A stretch of 64,000 nt of DNA from Pteria penguin. Lineage: Eukaryota > Mollusca > Bivalvia > Pterioida > Pteriidae. Shown here in pieces: positions 11,501-22,261 of this stretch; the first letter of the stretch is position 1, and the number at the start of each line of letters is the position of its first letter. The notes under the pieces are model-generated. The model worked only from the letters and a program-made list of their open reading frames with translations. It was not told the origin of the DNA and did not search any database. Made by a program: the position numbers and the translations under genes. Location: the NCBI GenBank assembly GCA_035048485.1, contig CM068585.1:19828001-19892000 (forward strand). The letters run 5' to 3'.

Positions 11501-13157
11501 CCAGGATCGCCAATACTGCTTCCATACAGACCGTGCCTACAACTAAAAACAAGAACAAAGTTAGCTACTAGGATCGCCAATACTGCTTCCATACAGACTG
11601 TGCCTACAACTAAAAACAAGAACAAAGTTAGCCACCGGGATCGCCAATACTGCTAACATACAGACCGTGCCTACAACTAAAAACAAGAACAAAGTTAGCT
11701 ACTAGGATCGCCAATACTGCTACCATACAGACTGTGTCTACAACTGAAAACAAGAACAATGTTAACCACCAGGATCACCAATACTGCTTCCATACAGACC
11801 ATACCTACAATTTAAGAACAATGTTAGCCACCAGGATCGCCAATACTGCCACCATACAGACCCTGCCTTCAACTAAAAACAAAAACAATGTTAGCCACCA
11901 GGATCGCCGATACTGCTTCCATACAGACCATGCTTACAACTAAAAACAAGAACAAAGTTAGCCACCGGGACCGCCAATACTGCTACCATACAGACCGTGT
12001 CTACAACTAAAAAAAGAACAAAGTTAGCCACCGGGACCGCCAATACTGCTACCATACAGACCGTGTCTACAACTAAAAACAAAAACAATGTTAGGCACCA
12101 GGATCGCCAATACCGCTACCATACAGACCGTGCCTACAACTAAAAACAAGAACAATGTTAGCTACTAGGATCACCAATACCGCTACCATACAGACCGTGC
12201 CTACAACTGAAAACAAGAACAATGTTAACCACCAGGATCGCCAATACTGCTACCATACAGACAGTGCCTACAACTAAAAACAAGAACAATGTTAACCACC
12301 GGGATCGCCAATGCTGCTACCATACAGACCGTGCCTACAACTAAATTTTACAAGAACATTGTTAGCCAGTTTCGAATTTGCCTCAAGAGTATAAAATTCG
12401 AATTTAATGACATATTATAAAAGTTTACAATCTTACCAATATCTTTTTATTGCGCTTCACAGATCACTGGCAACAGAATTAAATCTTAGTCGTATACTCT
12501 ATTGTCATCAAGATGTAGATTAAAAATCTCTTTATTCTGTTACTATAGTATTCTATAGTATACTTACATGATGTGGTCAATATGCCGAATACTGACTTGA
12601 GAAACGATACTTTACTATCGGAATCTTCCTTTGCCTTCTTTATTTTTCCGAAAAGAGAGTCATATGAAGGTGGCTCAGCGTTTTCTGGAAGTAAAATGCT
12701 ATCGTCTGATTCTTTTGTTATGTAATGTAAGTTTTCAATTAATTTACATAGACAATTTACGAACGAAGTTGAGTAAATGTTGAAACGTAAGATACATAAT
12801 ATGAAAGAGGAGCGCCTTTTTATTTTTGAGAAAGCACAACATGGCATGCATTTCCTAAAATTTTTATATATGAGATACCGTCTCTTTCGTAAAATGTTTC
12901 ATAATTTAAAGTTTTACAAGTGATAATAAGAATAAGATGATACAAACTAAGACTAATTGTTATAGTAGATGTTGGCAGGTTAAACAATCCTGCACTGGTA
13001 CAGGTGGATGTGTTTATAGGTAAAAGTATCAGTGAACTGAATCCGACAGATGTCGCCACCGTGCAAGTAAAATAGTCTTGACGTCGGGTGAAACAACAAA
13101 GTACATCTATAATGTATGTATACCAATCAGTGGCGGATCCAAGATTTCCGAAAACAG

Positions 13158-13195
<38 letters not shown>

Positions 13196-15196
13196 TGTGT
13201 ATTAACCAAAGTACTCAGCCATTTTTGGTGCAAAATCTGGTTTTTACTAGTAAATATGTGGCCAAAAGGGGGGGGGGGGGGTTCCCCCCTCAAAATCTGC
13301 CACTGCCAATAAAATAATTAAGGCTTATCTGCTGGTATATTTTTTTAAAGTAACGTTACGTAGGCTGGTTGGTTAATGTGCCATTATTTCCTCATCTTAT
13401 AAGCTATTATATCTGCATGTAACGATAACAGTATAAAATATAAACGTTGAACCAGTCTTAAAAAAGTAACTGAGTTTTAACAGTCAACATTAGTCTGTAG
13501 CTAATTATCCAATAGTCGTACAACTTATAGATATATGGTACACTCATGTTAATATGTATAATACCAAGTACAAAGTATGAATGAAAGTATACATGTAAGG
13601 GCATAAATATAGATGTAATGATTGTGAGAGCCAGTTAGTTCTATACGAGATATCTACCTACACTGCTGAGTTCATCTCTGTTATATATACTCCTCAATTA
13701 AACCAATTTAAAGGTGGAGCGTTACCATAAAACAGGGCTTAACGAAATTTGAAACATTATAACGGATACATGCTAGATTGCTCATAAAAATGATTTGAAA
13801 TGAAATTAATCAAAATGAAAATTCTTCAGTTGTAGTATATGTGGGGGAAAAAAGAAGAATAACAAAGTAAATGAATGAATGAATAATTATTGATAAACGA
13901 CATGTATATAGATTATGAATAAAATTGAACAGAATAATATATAAATGCAACATTTGACCTGCAAACACACTACAACATCAAGCTACCAGACTGCCAAAAC
14001 ACACTGCTGTTTTGTACTCACCACACTGCTGTTTTGTACTTACCACACGGCTGTTTTGTACTCACAACACTGATGTTTTGTACTTACCACACGGCTGTTT
14101 TGTACTCACTACATTGATGTTTTGTACTTACTACACGGCTGTTTTGTACTCAGCACACTGATGTTTTGTACTCACCACACTGCTGTTTTGTACTCACCAC
14201 ACTGATGTTTTGTACTTTCCACACTGCTGTTTTGTACTCACCACACTAATGTTTTGTACTCACCACACTGATGTTTTGTACTTACCACACGGCTGTTTTG
14301 TACTCACCACACTGATGTTTTGTACTCACCACACTGCTGTTTTGTACTCACCACACTGATGTTTTGTACTTACCACACTGCTGTTTTGTACTCACCACAC
14401 TAATGTTTTGTACTCACCACACTGATGTTTTGTACTCACCACACTGATGTTTTGTACTTACCACACTGCTGTTTTGTACTCACCACACTAATGTTTTGTA
14501 CTCACCACACTGATGTTTTGTACTTACCACACTGCTGTTTTGTACTCACCACACTAATGTTTTGTACTCACCACACTGATGTTTTGTACTTACCACACTG
14601 CTGTTTTGTACTCACCACACTAATCTTTTGTACTCACCACACTGATGTTTTGTACTTACCACACTGATGTTTTGTACTCACCACACTGATGTTTTGTACT
14701 CACCACACTGATGTTTTGTACTCACCACACTGATGTTTTGTACTTACCACACTGCTGTTTTGTACTCACCACACTGATGTTTTGTACTCACCACACTGCT
14801 GTTTTGTACTCACCACACTGATGTTTTGTACTCACCACATTGATGTTTTGTACTCACCACACTGATGTTTTGTACTCACCGATGTTTTGTACTCACCACA
14901 CTGATGTTTTGTACTCACCACACTGATGTTTTGTACTTACCACACTGATGTTTTGTACTCACCACACTGATGTTTTGTACTCACCACACTGATGTTTTGT
15001 ACTTACCACACTGATGTTTTGTACTCACCACACTGATGTTTTGTACTTACCACACTGATGTTTTGTACTCACCACACTGATGTTTTGTACTTACCACACT
15101 GATGTTTTGTACTCACCACACTGATGTTTTGTACTTACCACACTGATGTTTTACGGAATATTCTGGAGGTTGGGATTCAATGTTTGAAAAAGCCAT
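8555..15196 (-). CDS. TMEM272-like four-helix membrane protein, five exons, 214 aa
   Basis: Exons on the minus strand: 15196-15139, 12684-12568, 10677-10618, 9907-9686 and 8742-8555. All junctions are GT-AG with matching phase 1 and total 645 nt with the stop. The protein begins MAFSNIESQ, carries two PPxY motifs (PPEY at 10-13, PPSY at 24-27; known WW-domain ligands), and has hydrophobic segments near 57-78, 91-108, 129-152 and 182-200. IPIYMIVGG, WFIAGNVWIY and the YC...LYLYAFW pattern fit the TMEM272-like family of uncharacterised membrane proteins. Start context is AAAATGG. The function is unknown; the PPxY motifs suggest contact with ubiquitin ligases, which is inference. Odd points: the exon 1 donor and exon 3 acceptor are each the first unit of a tandem array, and introns 3 and 4 hold transposon debris. 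Confidence 0.85.
9027..9525. mobile_element. Long foldback (hairpin) element in intron 4
   Basis: An imperfect inverted repeat about 500 bp long centred near 9266. Left landmarks TTACTGTCCGCGCCACTCAC, TCTTGTTTAGTC, GTTTCTACGAAGAAG and GACGTGACGTCGCC recur inverted and in the opposite order on the right. The arms are about 80 percent alike by eye and the loop is only a few tens of bases. No open frame is present. It lies inside the TMEM272-like gene between exons 4 and 5, so the primary transcript would fold here. Confidence 0.8.
10008..10190 (-). mobile_element. Fragment of the MULE-like MITE
   Basis: Read on the minus strand it matches the right part of the element at 1690-2222: TTTGATGCC, then TTTATCAAAAATGCAAGTTT, TACGCA, GAATTGTGGCCCT and a terminal segment that can be aligned to GGGCCACTACTTGCGGCT. 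The left end of the element was not found, so it is a partial, older copy. It lies in intron 3 of the TMEM272-like gene. Confidence 0.65.
10618..12350 (-). repeat. 67-bp minisatellite made of exon 3 and its splice acceptor, about 26 copies
   Basis: On the minus strand each unit reads TTCTTGTTTTTAG, a strong 3' splice site, then an exon copy starting TTGTAGGCACGGTCTGTATG and ending near GCTAACATTGTTCTTG. The copy at the low-coordinate end (10677-10618) is the true exon 3, with divergent codons at its end and the donor GTGG|GTAAGT. The other units lack a donor: the exon end runs straight into the next polypyrimidine tract. Typical unit length is 67 bp (one is 66), so reading through extra units shifts frame and meets a TAA. 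The array ends at about 12350. Confidence 0.9.
13130..13312. mobile_element. Short element with GTGGCGGATC-type ends and long G runs
   Basis: Begins CAGTGGCGGATCCAAGATTT and ends AAAATCTGCCACTG, a short inverted terminal match. Inside are a run of more than 30 G (about 13159-13191) and a second of about 13 G. The same end words occur in the element at 42183-42370. The proline- or glycine-rich open frames here are artefacts. Confidence 0.55.
13995..15149 (-). repeat. 22-bp minisatellite carrying the exon 1 splice donor, about 53 copies
   Basis: On the minus strand each unit reads CATCAGTGTG followed by GTAAGTACAAAA or GTGAGTACAAAA. The first unit (15149 downward) is the end of exon 1: CAG TGT G|GTAAGTAC at 15139/15138. 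Almost every later unit keeps GTAAGT or GTGAGT after GTGTG, so the intron opens with dozens of consensus donors. A few units lost it (for example near 14150 and 14216). Using a later donor adds 22 nt per unit, shifts frame and meets TGA or TAA. Confidence 0.92.
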
Positions 15197-15659
15197 TTTG
15201 TGCTTTGCTTACGAAAGCAAAATAATATTCACCGGACAATGTATCGTTATCCTCAACACAGCAAAAGTTAGATATTAAGTAATGAATGCTCATATTCAGC
15301 GGATTTTAAACAAACGGATTTGTTTCTCACATGCAGCATATCTCTTGAAATTAACTAGCTTATGATCACGTGACAACTTTCATCATTCTGAAATGTAGTA
15401 GGCATCATGTATTGATTTTTCGACAGAATGCAGTCGTTTGAAAATATTCATGTACGAAATTAAAGCCCTATCAACTGTTGTTTCATGCATTGTTTACAAA
15501 CCGACGTGGTTCAGTTTAATCTGAAATGTCAGACCCAAACATAACACTTTGGTCCGAATTCCTCCTATAAACAGAATCGACGGCAATTGAAAACCTAAAA
15601 AAAAATTGTCAGTAGAATATTACTCACTATTTACTTTGTCATTCACTTGTTCACAAATC

Positions 15660-16467
15660 CAAATCATAATGCTACTATATCAGAAAGAGAAGTCAATAAT
15701 ATCTCCCTTGTTCTTGTGTAAAAAAGTGAGCAGTTCGCTGATCTTAATTTATACGAGTTATCTTTCTTACAAAATGAAATATTTCTGAAAATATATTCCC
15801 GAGAGAAATTATCAATATTAGACAAGTGTAAATGCCTCTCTAAATTAGCTACTGGACAAGTTGGAGGATATCGTTTACTTATATACAAAGAACTTCCACC
15901 TTTATATAAATCTGGTTTGCTTCTTTCAATACATAAACAAACATGAGAATCAAACAAACAATGCCTTATCTTGAAAACCCCGTATATCCAATAAGACACT
16001 TAGTAACAGTTCTAAGTTAATCAAAGTTGCGTTTTCTCCTGCAAATATACTAGATACAAAAGATGAAAGAATTTCTGGTGAAATAGATTCCTTCTTCTTT
16101 AGTGGACGACTAGTAACGCGTTTGCTCCCCGTCTGACGTTGGATACAAGTGTAGAGGAGCATGGGTTGGACAAACCAGCTACACTATGAACCCATGCTAA
16201 AGAATGAATTGCTTCCTCAATTACAGAGGAAGAAGCACGTTTAAATAAATCGGCAATATATAATAAAACGTGTAAGTCTGAAGCTGGTAGCACAGAAATC
16301 TTAGGATTGAAGGAATCATACCACTTAGTAAACTTTTGTAAACCGTAACTATATTTCTGCCCTTGAGAGCAAATAAGATCAGGCATACTACTAGCAATAT
16401 CCTGGAGGTTTTGGTCATGTCCATCTGATATACTTTCAATATGAGGACATCGTCTTGTAGAAAACAC
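15660..16467 (-). pseudogene. Broken tyrosine recombinase (YR element or Crypton-like)
   Basis: Minus-strand fragments in three frames join into one recombinase-like protein. The N-terminal part (16467-16135) is like a SAM-like core-binding domain, with SYGLQKFTKWYDSF, ASDLHVLLYIADL and EEAIHSLAWVHSVAGLSNPC. Then, after frameshifts, come KKKESISPEI and DSHVCLCIERSKPDLYKGG, and finally YKLRSANCSLFYTRTREILL. The pattern SKTDQY...CPV...SYTR is typical of recombinases of metazoan YR-type mobile elements. The catalytic C-terminal part (HSLR motif and tyrosine) is missing, with a stop at about 15664. At least two frameshifts and a deletion make it non-functional. A gag-like remnant of the same strand at 20690-21360 probably belongs to the same element. 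Confidence 0.7.
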
Positions 16468-17711
16468 TAATAAATGGATTGATATTAATAATACATTAAT
16501 ATATAACTTAAAAACACATGTATATCAGGATCTACATCCCTGTAATACATCATAGAGTATCAGGGTCTACATCCATGTAATACATCATATAGTATCAGGA
16601 TCTACATCCCTGTAATACATCATATAGCATCAGGATCTACATCCCTGTAATACATCATATAGTATCAGGATCTACATCCCTGTAATACATCATATAGTAT
16701 CAGGATCTACATCCCTGTAATACATCATATAGTATTAGGATCTACATTCCTATAATACATCATATAGTATAGGGATCTATAACCCTGAAATACATCATAT
16801 AGTATCAGGATCTATATTCCTGTAATACGTCCTATAGTATCAAGATATACATCCCCGTAATACATCATAGAGTATCAGAATCTACAGCCCTGTAGTACAT
16901 CATATAGTATCAGGATCTATATCCCTGTAATACATCATATAGTATCAAGATCTACATCCCCGTAATACATCATAGAGTATCAGAATCTACATCCCCGTAA
17001 TACATACTATATGATGTATTACACGGTCTACATCCCTGTAATACATCATATAGTATCATGATCTACATTCCTGTGATACATCATAGAGTATTAGGATCTA
17101 TATTCCTGTAATACATCATATAGTATCAGGATCTACATCCCTGTAATACATCATAGAGTATCAAGATCTACATCCCCGTAATACATCATAGAGTATCAGG
17201 ATCTACAGCCCTGTAATACATCATATAGTATCAGGGTCTACATCCCTGTAATACATCATATAGTATCAGGATCTACATCCCTGTAATACATCATATAGTA
17301 TCAGGATCTACATCCCTGTAATACATCATATAGTATCAGGATAAACATCTCTGTAATACATCATAAAGTATCAGGATCTATATCCCTGTAATACATCATA
17401 TAGTATCAAAATCTACATCCCTGTAATACATCATATAGTATCAGGATCTACATCCCTGTAATACATCATAGAGTATCAGAATCTACATCCCCGTAATACA
17501 CCATAGTTTATCAGGATCTACATCCCTGTAATACATCATATAGTATCAGGATCTACATCCCTGTAATACATCATATAGTATCAGGATCTACATCCCTGTA
17601 ATTCATCATATAGTATCAGGGTCTACATCCCTGTAATACATCATATAGTATAAACATTTCTGTAATACATCATAGAGTATCAGGATCTACATCTCTGTAA
17701 TACATCATATA

Positions 17712-18626
17712 CCGTATAACCGGAAATTTTCGCGAGATACTAATTTTCGCTATTTTCGCGAGTAATTTGAACTCGCGAAAATAAGTTACCGTGAAAATTT
17801 GTACTCCAAAAATAGGGACGAAACTGGTATTTATATCATCCCCTGACGACTAGCGGGCTAAACGAGTAGAAATCCAGGGAATCGACGAATGATATCATTA
17901 TGTCTTTGGTTTCAAACGTTTGTCGATAGGTAACAAGCAATTATCAACGCGTGAATGAATACAGCATATGGTAATCAAAACCATTGTACGTGTCCGTACC
18001 CCTTTAATTAGTTTGTTTATATATTTATTGTTTGAAAGTACTTTCGCTGGGTCAGTGGACGAAGTGTACATTTCCATGTCCCTTTATGGAATGAAGACTG
18101 ATAAGTGCCACCCGAAATTCCGATTCCCATCGGCATTCCACATAAATCCTCCGGAAAACGACTGGGCAAACGAGGAAACAATAATTCAGTATGTTGAAAA
18201 ATTATACGTCCGTAAGTATCGAATAAAATTTAGGAATTTTATCTACCGCTTGTTAAAAAAAGTCTCGTCATTTTGTCTGCTTCGTTAACAAAGCACAGAT
18301 AATTTCCGTTCAATGCAAAACGTCTCCTTTACTAAAAGAAAAAAAACCGGATGATTGCACCGACAAGCTACAAGGCGTGGATTTGAGCGGAAACAAGTGC
18401 AGTTATATATATAGGTAAACTGATTCACACAGATGCGGGTATAGCTTGTCATCTGTCCAGTTGTTTGATGAGGGTCGTTTTTATTTCATGGTTTAAAAAT
18501 ATGGGGGGTTTTTTTGTTTTGTTTTTTTTTTGAAATCGCGAAACATTGTATTCGCGAAAATAAAGATACGCTTTTCTGATACTGAATCGCGAAATTTGAT
18601 ACTCGCAAAAATTTCCAGTTATACAG
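17712..18626 (+). mobile_element. Tigger/pogo-like DNA transposon, decayed
   Basis: The ends CCGTATAACCGGAAATTTTC and, inverted, CTGTATAACTGGAAATTTTT are terminal inverted repeats of about 25 bp. TA flanks both sides (17710-17711 and 18627-18628), the pogo/Tc1 target duplication. The inner subterminal sequence repeats CGCGAAAAT in both directions. The one transposase-like exon (17968-18212) covers only part of a DDE domain, so the copy is not autonomous. It is inserted in the 35-bp minisatellite. Confidence 0.8.
17968..18212 (+). pseudogene. Fragment of a DDE transposase (Tigger/pogo-like)
   Basis: The frame contains CHPKFRFPSAFHINPPENDW then ANEETIIQYVEKLYV. This resembles the FP...ENGWMNEE...W block of DDE_1 transposases. 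It ends at ATACGTCC|GTAAGTAT, a consensus donor at 18213, so the parent gene had introns. The preceding DNA-binding domain and the second half of the catalytic domain are not seen. The family call rests on one block, hence moderate confidence. Confidence 0.5.
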
Positions 18627-19655
18627 TACTATCAGGATCTACATCCCTGTAATACATCATATAGTATCAGGATCTACATCCCTGTAATACATCATATAGT
18701 ATCAGGATCTACATTCCTGTAATACATCACAAAGTATCAGGATTTACATTCCTGTAATACATGACATAGTATCAGAATCTACATCCCTGTAATACGTCCT
18801 ATAGTATCAGGATCTACATCCCTGTAATACATCATAGAGTATCAGGATCTACATCCCTGTAATACATCATATAGTATCATGATCTACATTCCTGTGATAC
18901 ATCATAGAGTATTAGGATCTATATTCCTGTAATACATCATATAGTATCAGGATCTACATCCCTGTAATACATCATATAGTATCAGGATCTACATCCCTGT
19001 AATACATCATATAGTATCAGGATCTACATCCCTGTAATACATCATATAGTATCAGGATCTACATCCCTGTAATACATCATATAATATCAGGATCTACATC
19101 CCTGTAATATATGACATAGTATCAGAATCTACATCCCTGTAATACATCATATAGTATCAGGATCTACATCCCTGTAATACATCATAGAGTATCAGGATCT
19201 ACATCCCTGTAATACATCATCTAGTATCATGATCTACATTCCTGTGATACATCATAGGGTATTAGGATCTATATTCCTGTAATACATCATATAGTATCAG
19301 GATCTACATCCCTGTAATACATCATATAGTATCAGGATCTACATACCTGTAATACATCATAGAGTATCAGGATCTATATCCCTGTAATACATCATATAGT
19401 ATCAGGATCTACATTCCTGTAATACATCATAGAGTATCAGGATCTACATCCCTGTATTACATCATAGTTTATCAGGATCTACATCCCTGTAATACATCAT
19501 ATAGTATCAGGATCTACATCCCTGAAATACAACATATAGTATCAGGATCTACATCCCTATAATACATCATATAGTATCAGGATCTACATCCCTGTAATAC
19601 ATCACATAGTATCAGGATCTACATTCCTGTAATACATCATAGAGTATCAGGATTT

Positions 19656-20600
19656 TCCATTAACAACAGTAAGACCAACCTAACATAACACGTCGATCAT
19701 ATATTATTTCAAACGCAACAAATATCTAAATGTACATATCTTAAAAAGATGTAATCAATCGAATGCATTGTGAAATTGATTTTGAAAGTGTAACCTTCGT
19801 CAAGGTCATGTCGAAACATTGAGACAAGGGGAACAATTCTGTGAGATATTATTCAAATCGATGGAGGCCGTAAAAAGTTATGGCTCAGACAAGTTCTACC
19901 CATCTAATATATTGTGACCTTGACCTTGGAGGTATATCTTTGGCTCAAGGTCTTCCCATAATGACCATTTCTACCAACTATGAAGTTAATCCAAAAGGGT
20001 ATATAGAAACTATGCCTCAAACAAAGTGTTACCTTGATTAGATTTTAAAAATATGTGATTTTTCATCCAAATTCAAACTTTTGCCCTAAAATTTATAAAA
20101 TATGAGAAATAAAGCATTAAAGCTTCCTCAAATACCTAAATTCAACTTTTTTTATCAGAAAAACAACAAAAACTTTGTTTTCAAAGTGGGGCAGAATTAA
20201 GCCCTTACTGACCCTAGTCCTTTTATACACTAACAATTTTTAGTAAAATATTGTGAAGCAATCTTCGAATTTAATTTTATCTTTTCTAACAAAAACATTT
20301 AATCTGCTCATATTTAAAATGAGACGTTGTTTCGTTCGATTTTCCATTACACTCAGCAGACTTACCACATGTAGCTGAAAAGGAACTTTAGTAATCCTTC
20401 CAGACGTCAAAGATCATGTATTTGTTTTTGAACAAAAGCTTTGTTTCTTATTGCAAACTGATTATTTTTACAAATCATTTTTGGAGGTTCTTCCATGAAA
20501 CGTATTGAATACCCATTGTTAACAATATCCAATATGTATTCATGCGTTTTAAGATTTTTCTAAATTTCATGATTTTCAGACAAGCTACCTTTCACAGAGT
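19656..20600. other. No gene seen; old interspersed repeat
   Basis: AT-rich. The part from about 19780 to 20060 holds TGTGACCTTGACCTTGGAGG and similar words, also seen at 46080-46135 (ACCTTGACCATGACCTTGGA). This suggests an unclassified interspersed repeat. No open frame or splice pattern supports an exon. Confidence 0.5.
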
Positions 20601-20689
20601 CTCCCCATATGACGATTTTCGATCTTACAGGGCGAAAAAAGTCTCTATGCAAAAAAAATCTGTCAACTCACAATACTTGTCTTTGTCAT

Positions 20690-21360
20690 CAGAAACACTA
20701 CTTAGGAGCTTGGGAGGAGAAGTGGGAGGTCCCTCGTGCTGCATTCAGGGAATATCGAATCTGCCAGTGTCCTGGTTGGTAACACTTGAAACACAGATCT
20801 GCTGGAAGTGGTCTATTCCTCTTGTTTGAGTACCCACCAAAGGACTGATTAAATTGACTCCGTGCGCCAGGAAAAGGAAACTGATTATTATGCAGTCAGT
20901 TGAGCCGGAGAGCCAGAAGCCGCAGAAGGGGTATTGAAACCGCCTCTGTACGGATTTTAGATCTATCTTTTGTTTGTGTTTGCTTTCTTGATCTTGATAG
21001 CTATGATTTCAGTGCTTCCGATCAGAATCATCGGCAATTTCATTGGATTTACACTAGAGACTGTACACCAGCCTGCAGAAGATGCATCCGCGATTCTGAT
21101 ATGCATATTAGGAATGCGGAGTTTTTCTATGATCTTGAATAGCAAACTTTCTGCACCAGAGTTTTTCTATAAGAGTTTCAAAACTTATTCAATATCATTA
21201 AGAATGTCTAGACTGAATTTGAGTTGTATTTTCTTACCTTCTCCTTTTAGTTTTTCGTATGCAGAATCAATCATTTGCTTTCTGAATTGTTGGGCTTTGG
21301 CCAACACACGATCCTCAAACTTCTCTAACGATTCAAACTGGTTTTGTATTAAGGTGTTTT
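20690..21360 (-). pseudogene. Gag-like remnant with zinc knuckle, linked to a YR element
   Basis: Minus strand. A first exon-like block (21356-21243) encodes FEDRVLAKAQQFRKQMIDSA and ends at a GTAAGA donor. After an acceptor (CTTATAG) a second block encodes IRIADASSAGWCTV, then frameshifts. Further on lies CFKCYQPGHWQIRYS, a CCHC zinc knuckle whose last cysteine is lost. In invertebrates this order (helical N-terminal part, ADxSxAGW block, zinc knuckle) accompanies tyrosine-recombinase proteins, and a broken one lies on the same strand at 15660-16467. The two are separated by the 35-bp array. Frameshifts and stops make it a pseudogene. Confidence 0.6.
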
Positions 21361-22228
21361 CTAATGTAAATATGATATATTTTCATGTTTAACTGATTTT
21401 CTCTTCATTACATAAAATGTTTTGATGTCCAATTACGTTTTATGTTAGTAGCCTATTGTACATTTTTATTGTTTCAGATATGATTCATAATTAAAATTTG
21501 GGCTAAAAATGCCATATTTTTGTGTAGATTTTCCAAAGAAAAAAAACCAGAGAATTATTAATACGCTCCTTCTATATTTAACTGTCCTCTTTCCTTTCTC
21601 AAGACGATAATAGAGGGCAAACGAACCTTTGATTTTGGAACTCACTCTCTTATTTGATGAAAAATGCAATTTTCAGTTTAGCCAGCATTTACTCTGTCAT
21701 ATTGGACTCCCATCATATGGTATTTATGAAGTTTAGTTGCTATGATTTGCCAGCGCATGCAAAAATTACAAATAATGTTGGAACTTTCCACTTTCAACTG
21801 GTCAAGTTTAAAACAGTTTTCCTTTTGCTCATATCTTTAATCCTATCAAAAGTTATGGCAATTCGAAGATGCCAGATTTTGACATTTTCATGGAATATTT
21901 TTTTCTTTTTATAATTCATGGTTGATTTTGCGACTAAGACGGAACCGATATTTCTCACATTTTTAGACTTTTTTTTTCATTTCTCAGTCAATTTTTAGCC
22001 CCGGTAGCCCTCTTTCCTGATGATAGACTATAGAAGTATGACATAGTTGGGGTCGGTTTGGGCGAAATTTTGTCAAAAATAACATTGTTTATTATCAAAT
22101 TTGTATTTTTATACAACAATATTTCATTGGTGATTTTTTTTCTTGATGTGGCTCTACTGAAAAAATCCCTTGCCCCAAGGTTTGAGGTAAAAAAAAAACT
22201 GGCCGGGTTGAAAACACGAACCCCCCCC

Positions 22229-22246
22229 CCCCCCCTTGCAGATGAT
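22229..22246. repeat. poly-C run
   Basis: A C tract of about 17 bases next to the 3' end of the LINE remnant. Confidence 0.8.
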
Positions 22247-22261
22247 CAAATGGACGGTGCT

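Larger units (their letters stand above)
16505..19655. repeat. 35-bp minisatellite array, split by a transposon
   Basis: Units contain TATCAGGATCTACATCCCTG followed by TAATACATCATATAG, with many single-base variants. The array occupies 16505-17711 and continues at 18629-19655; the interruption is the Tigger-like element. Local blocks such as the GATACATCATAGAGTATTAG variant occur on both sides of the insertion, so segmental duplication inside the array was active. On the minus strand each unit holds TATTACAG|G, an acceptor-like word. Confidence 0.95.

Noticed and set aside
12820..13293. 157-codon proline-rich minus-strand frame
   Set aside because: The proline run is the long G tract read on the other strand; the remainder has no family resemblance or splice signals.
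13995..15149. CRISPR-like array of short repeats
   Set aside because: There are no unique spacers; units are contiguous and near-identical, and the context is a spliced eukaryotic gene.
20970..21392. 140-codon plus-strand frame
   Set aside because: It is the opposite strand of the gag-like pseudogene, which has recognisable motifs on the minus strand.
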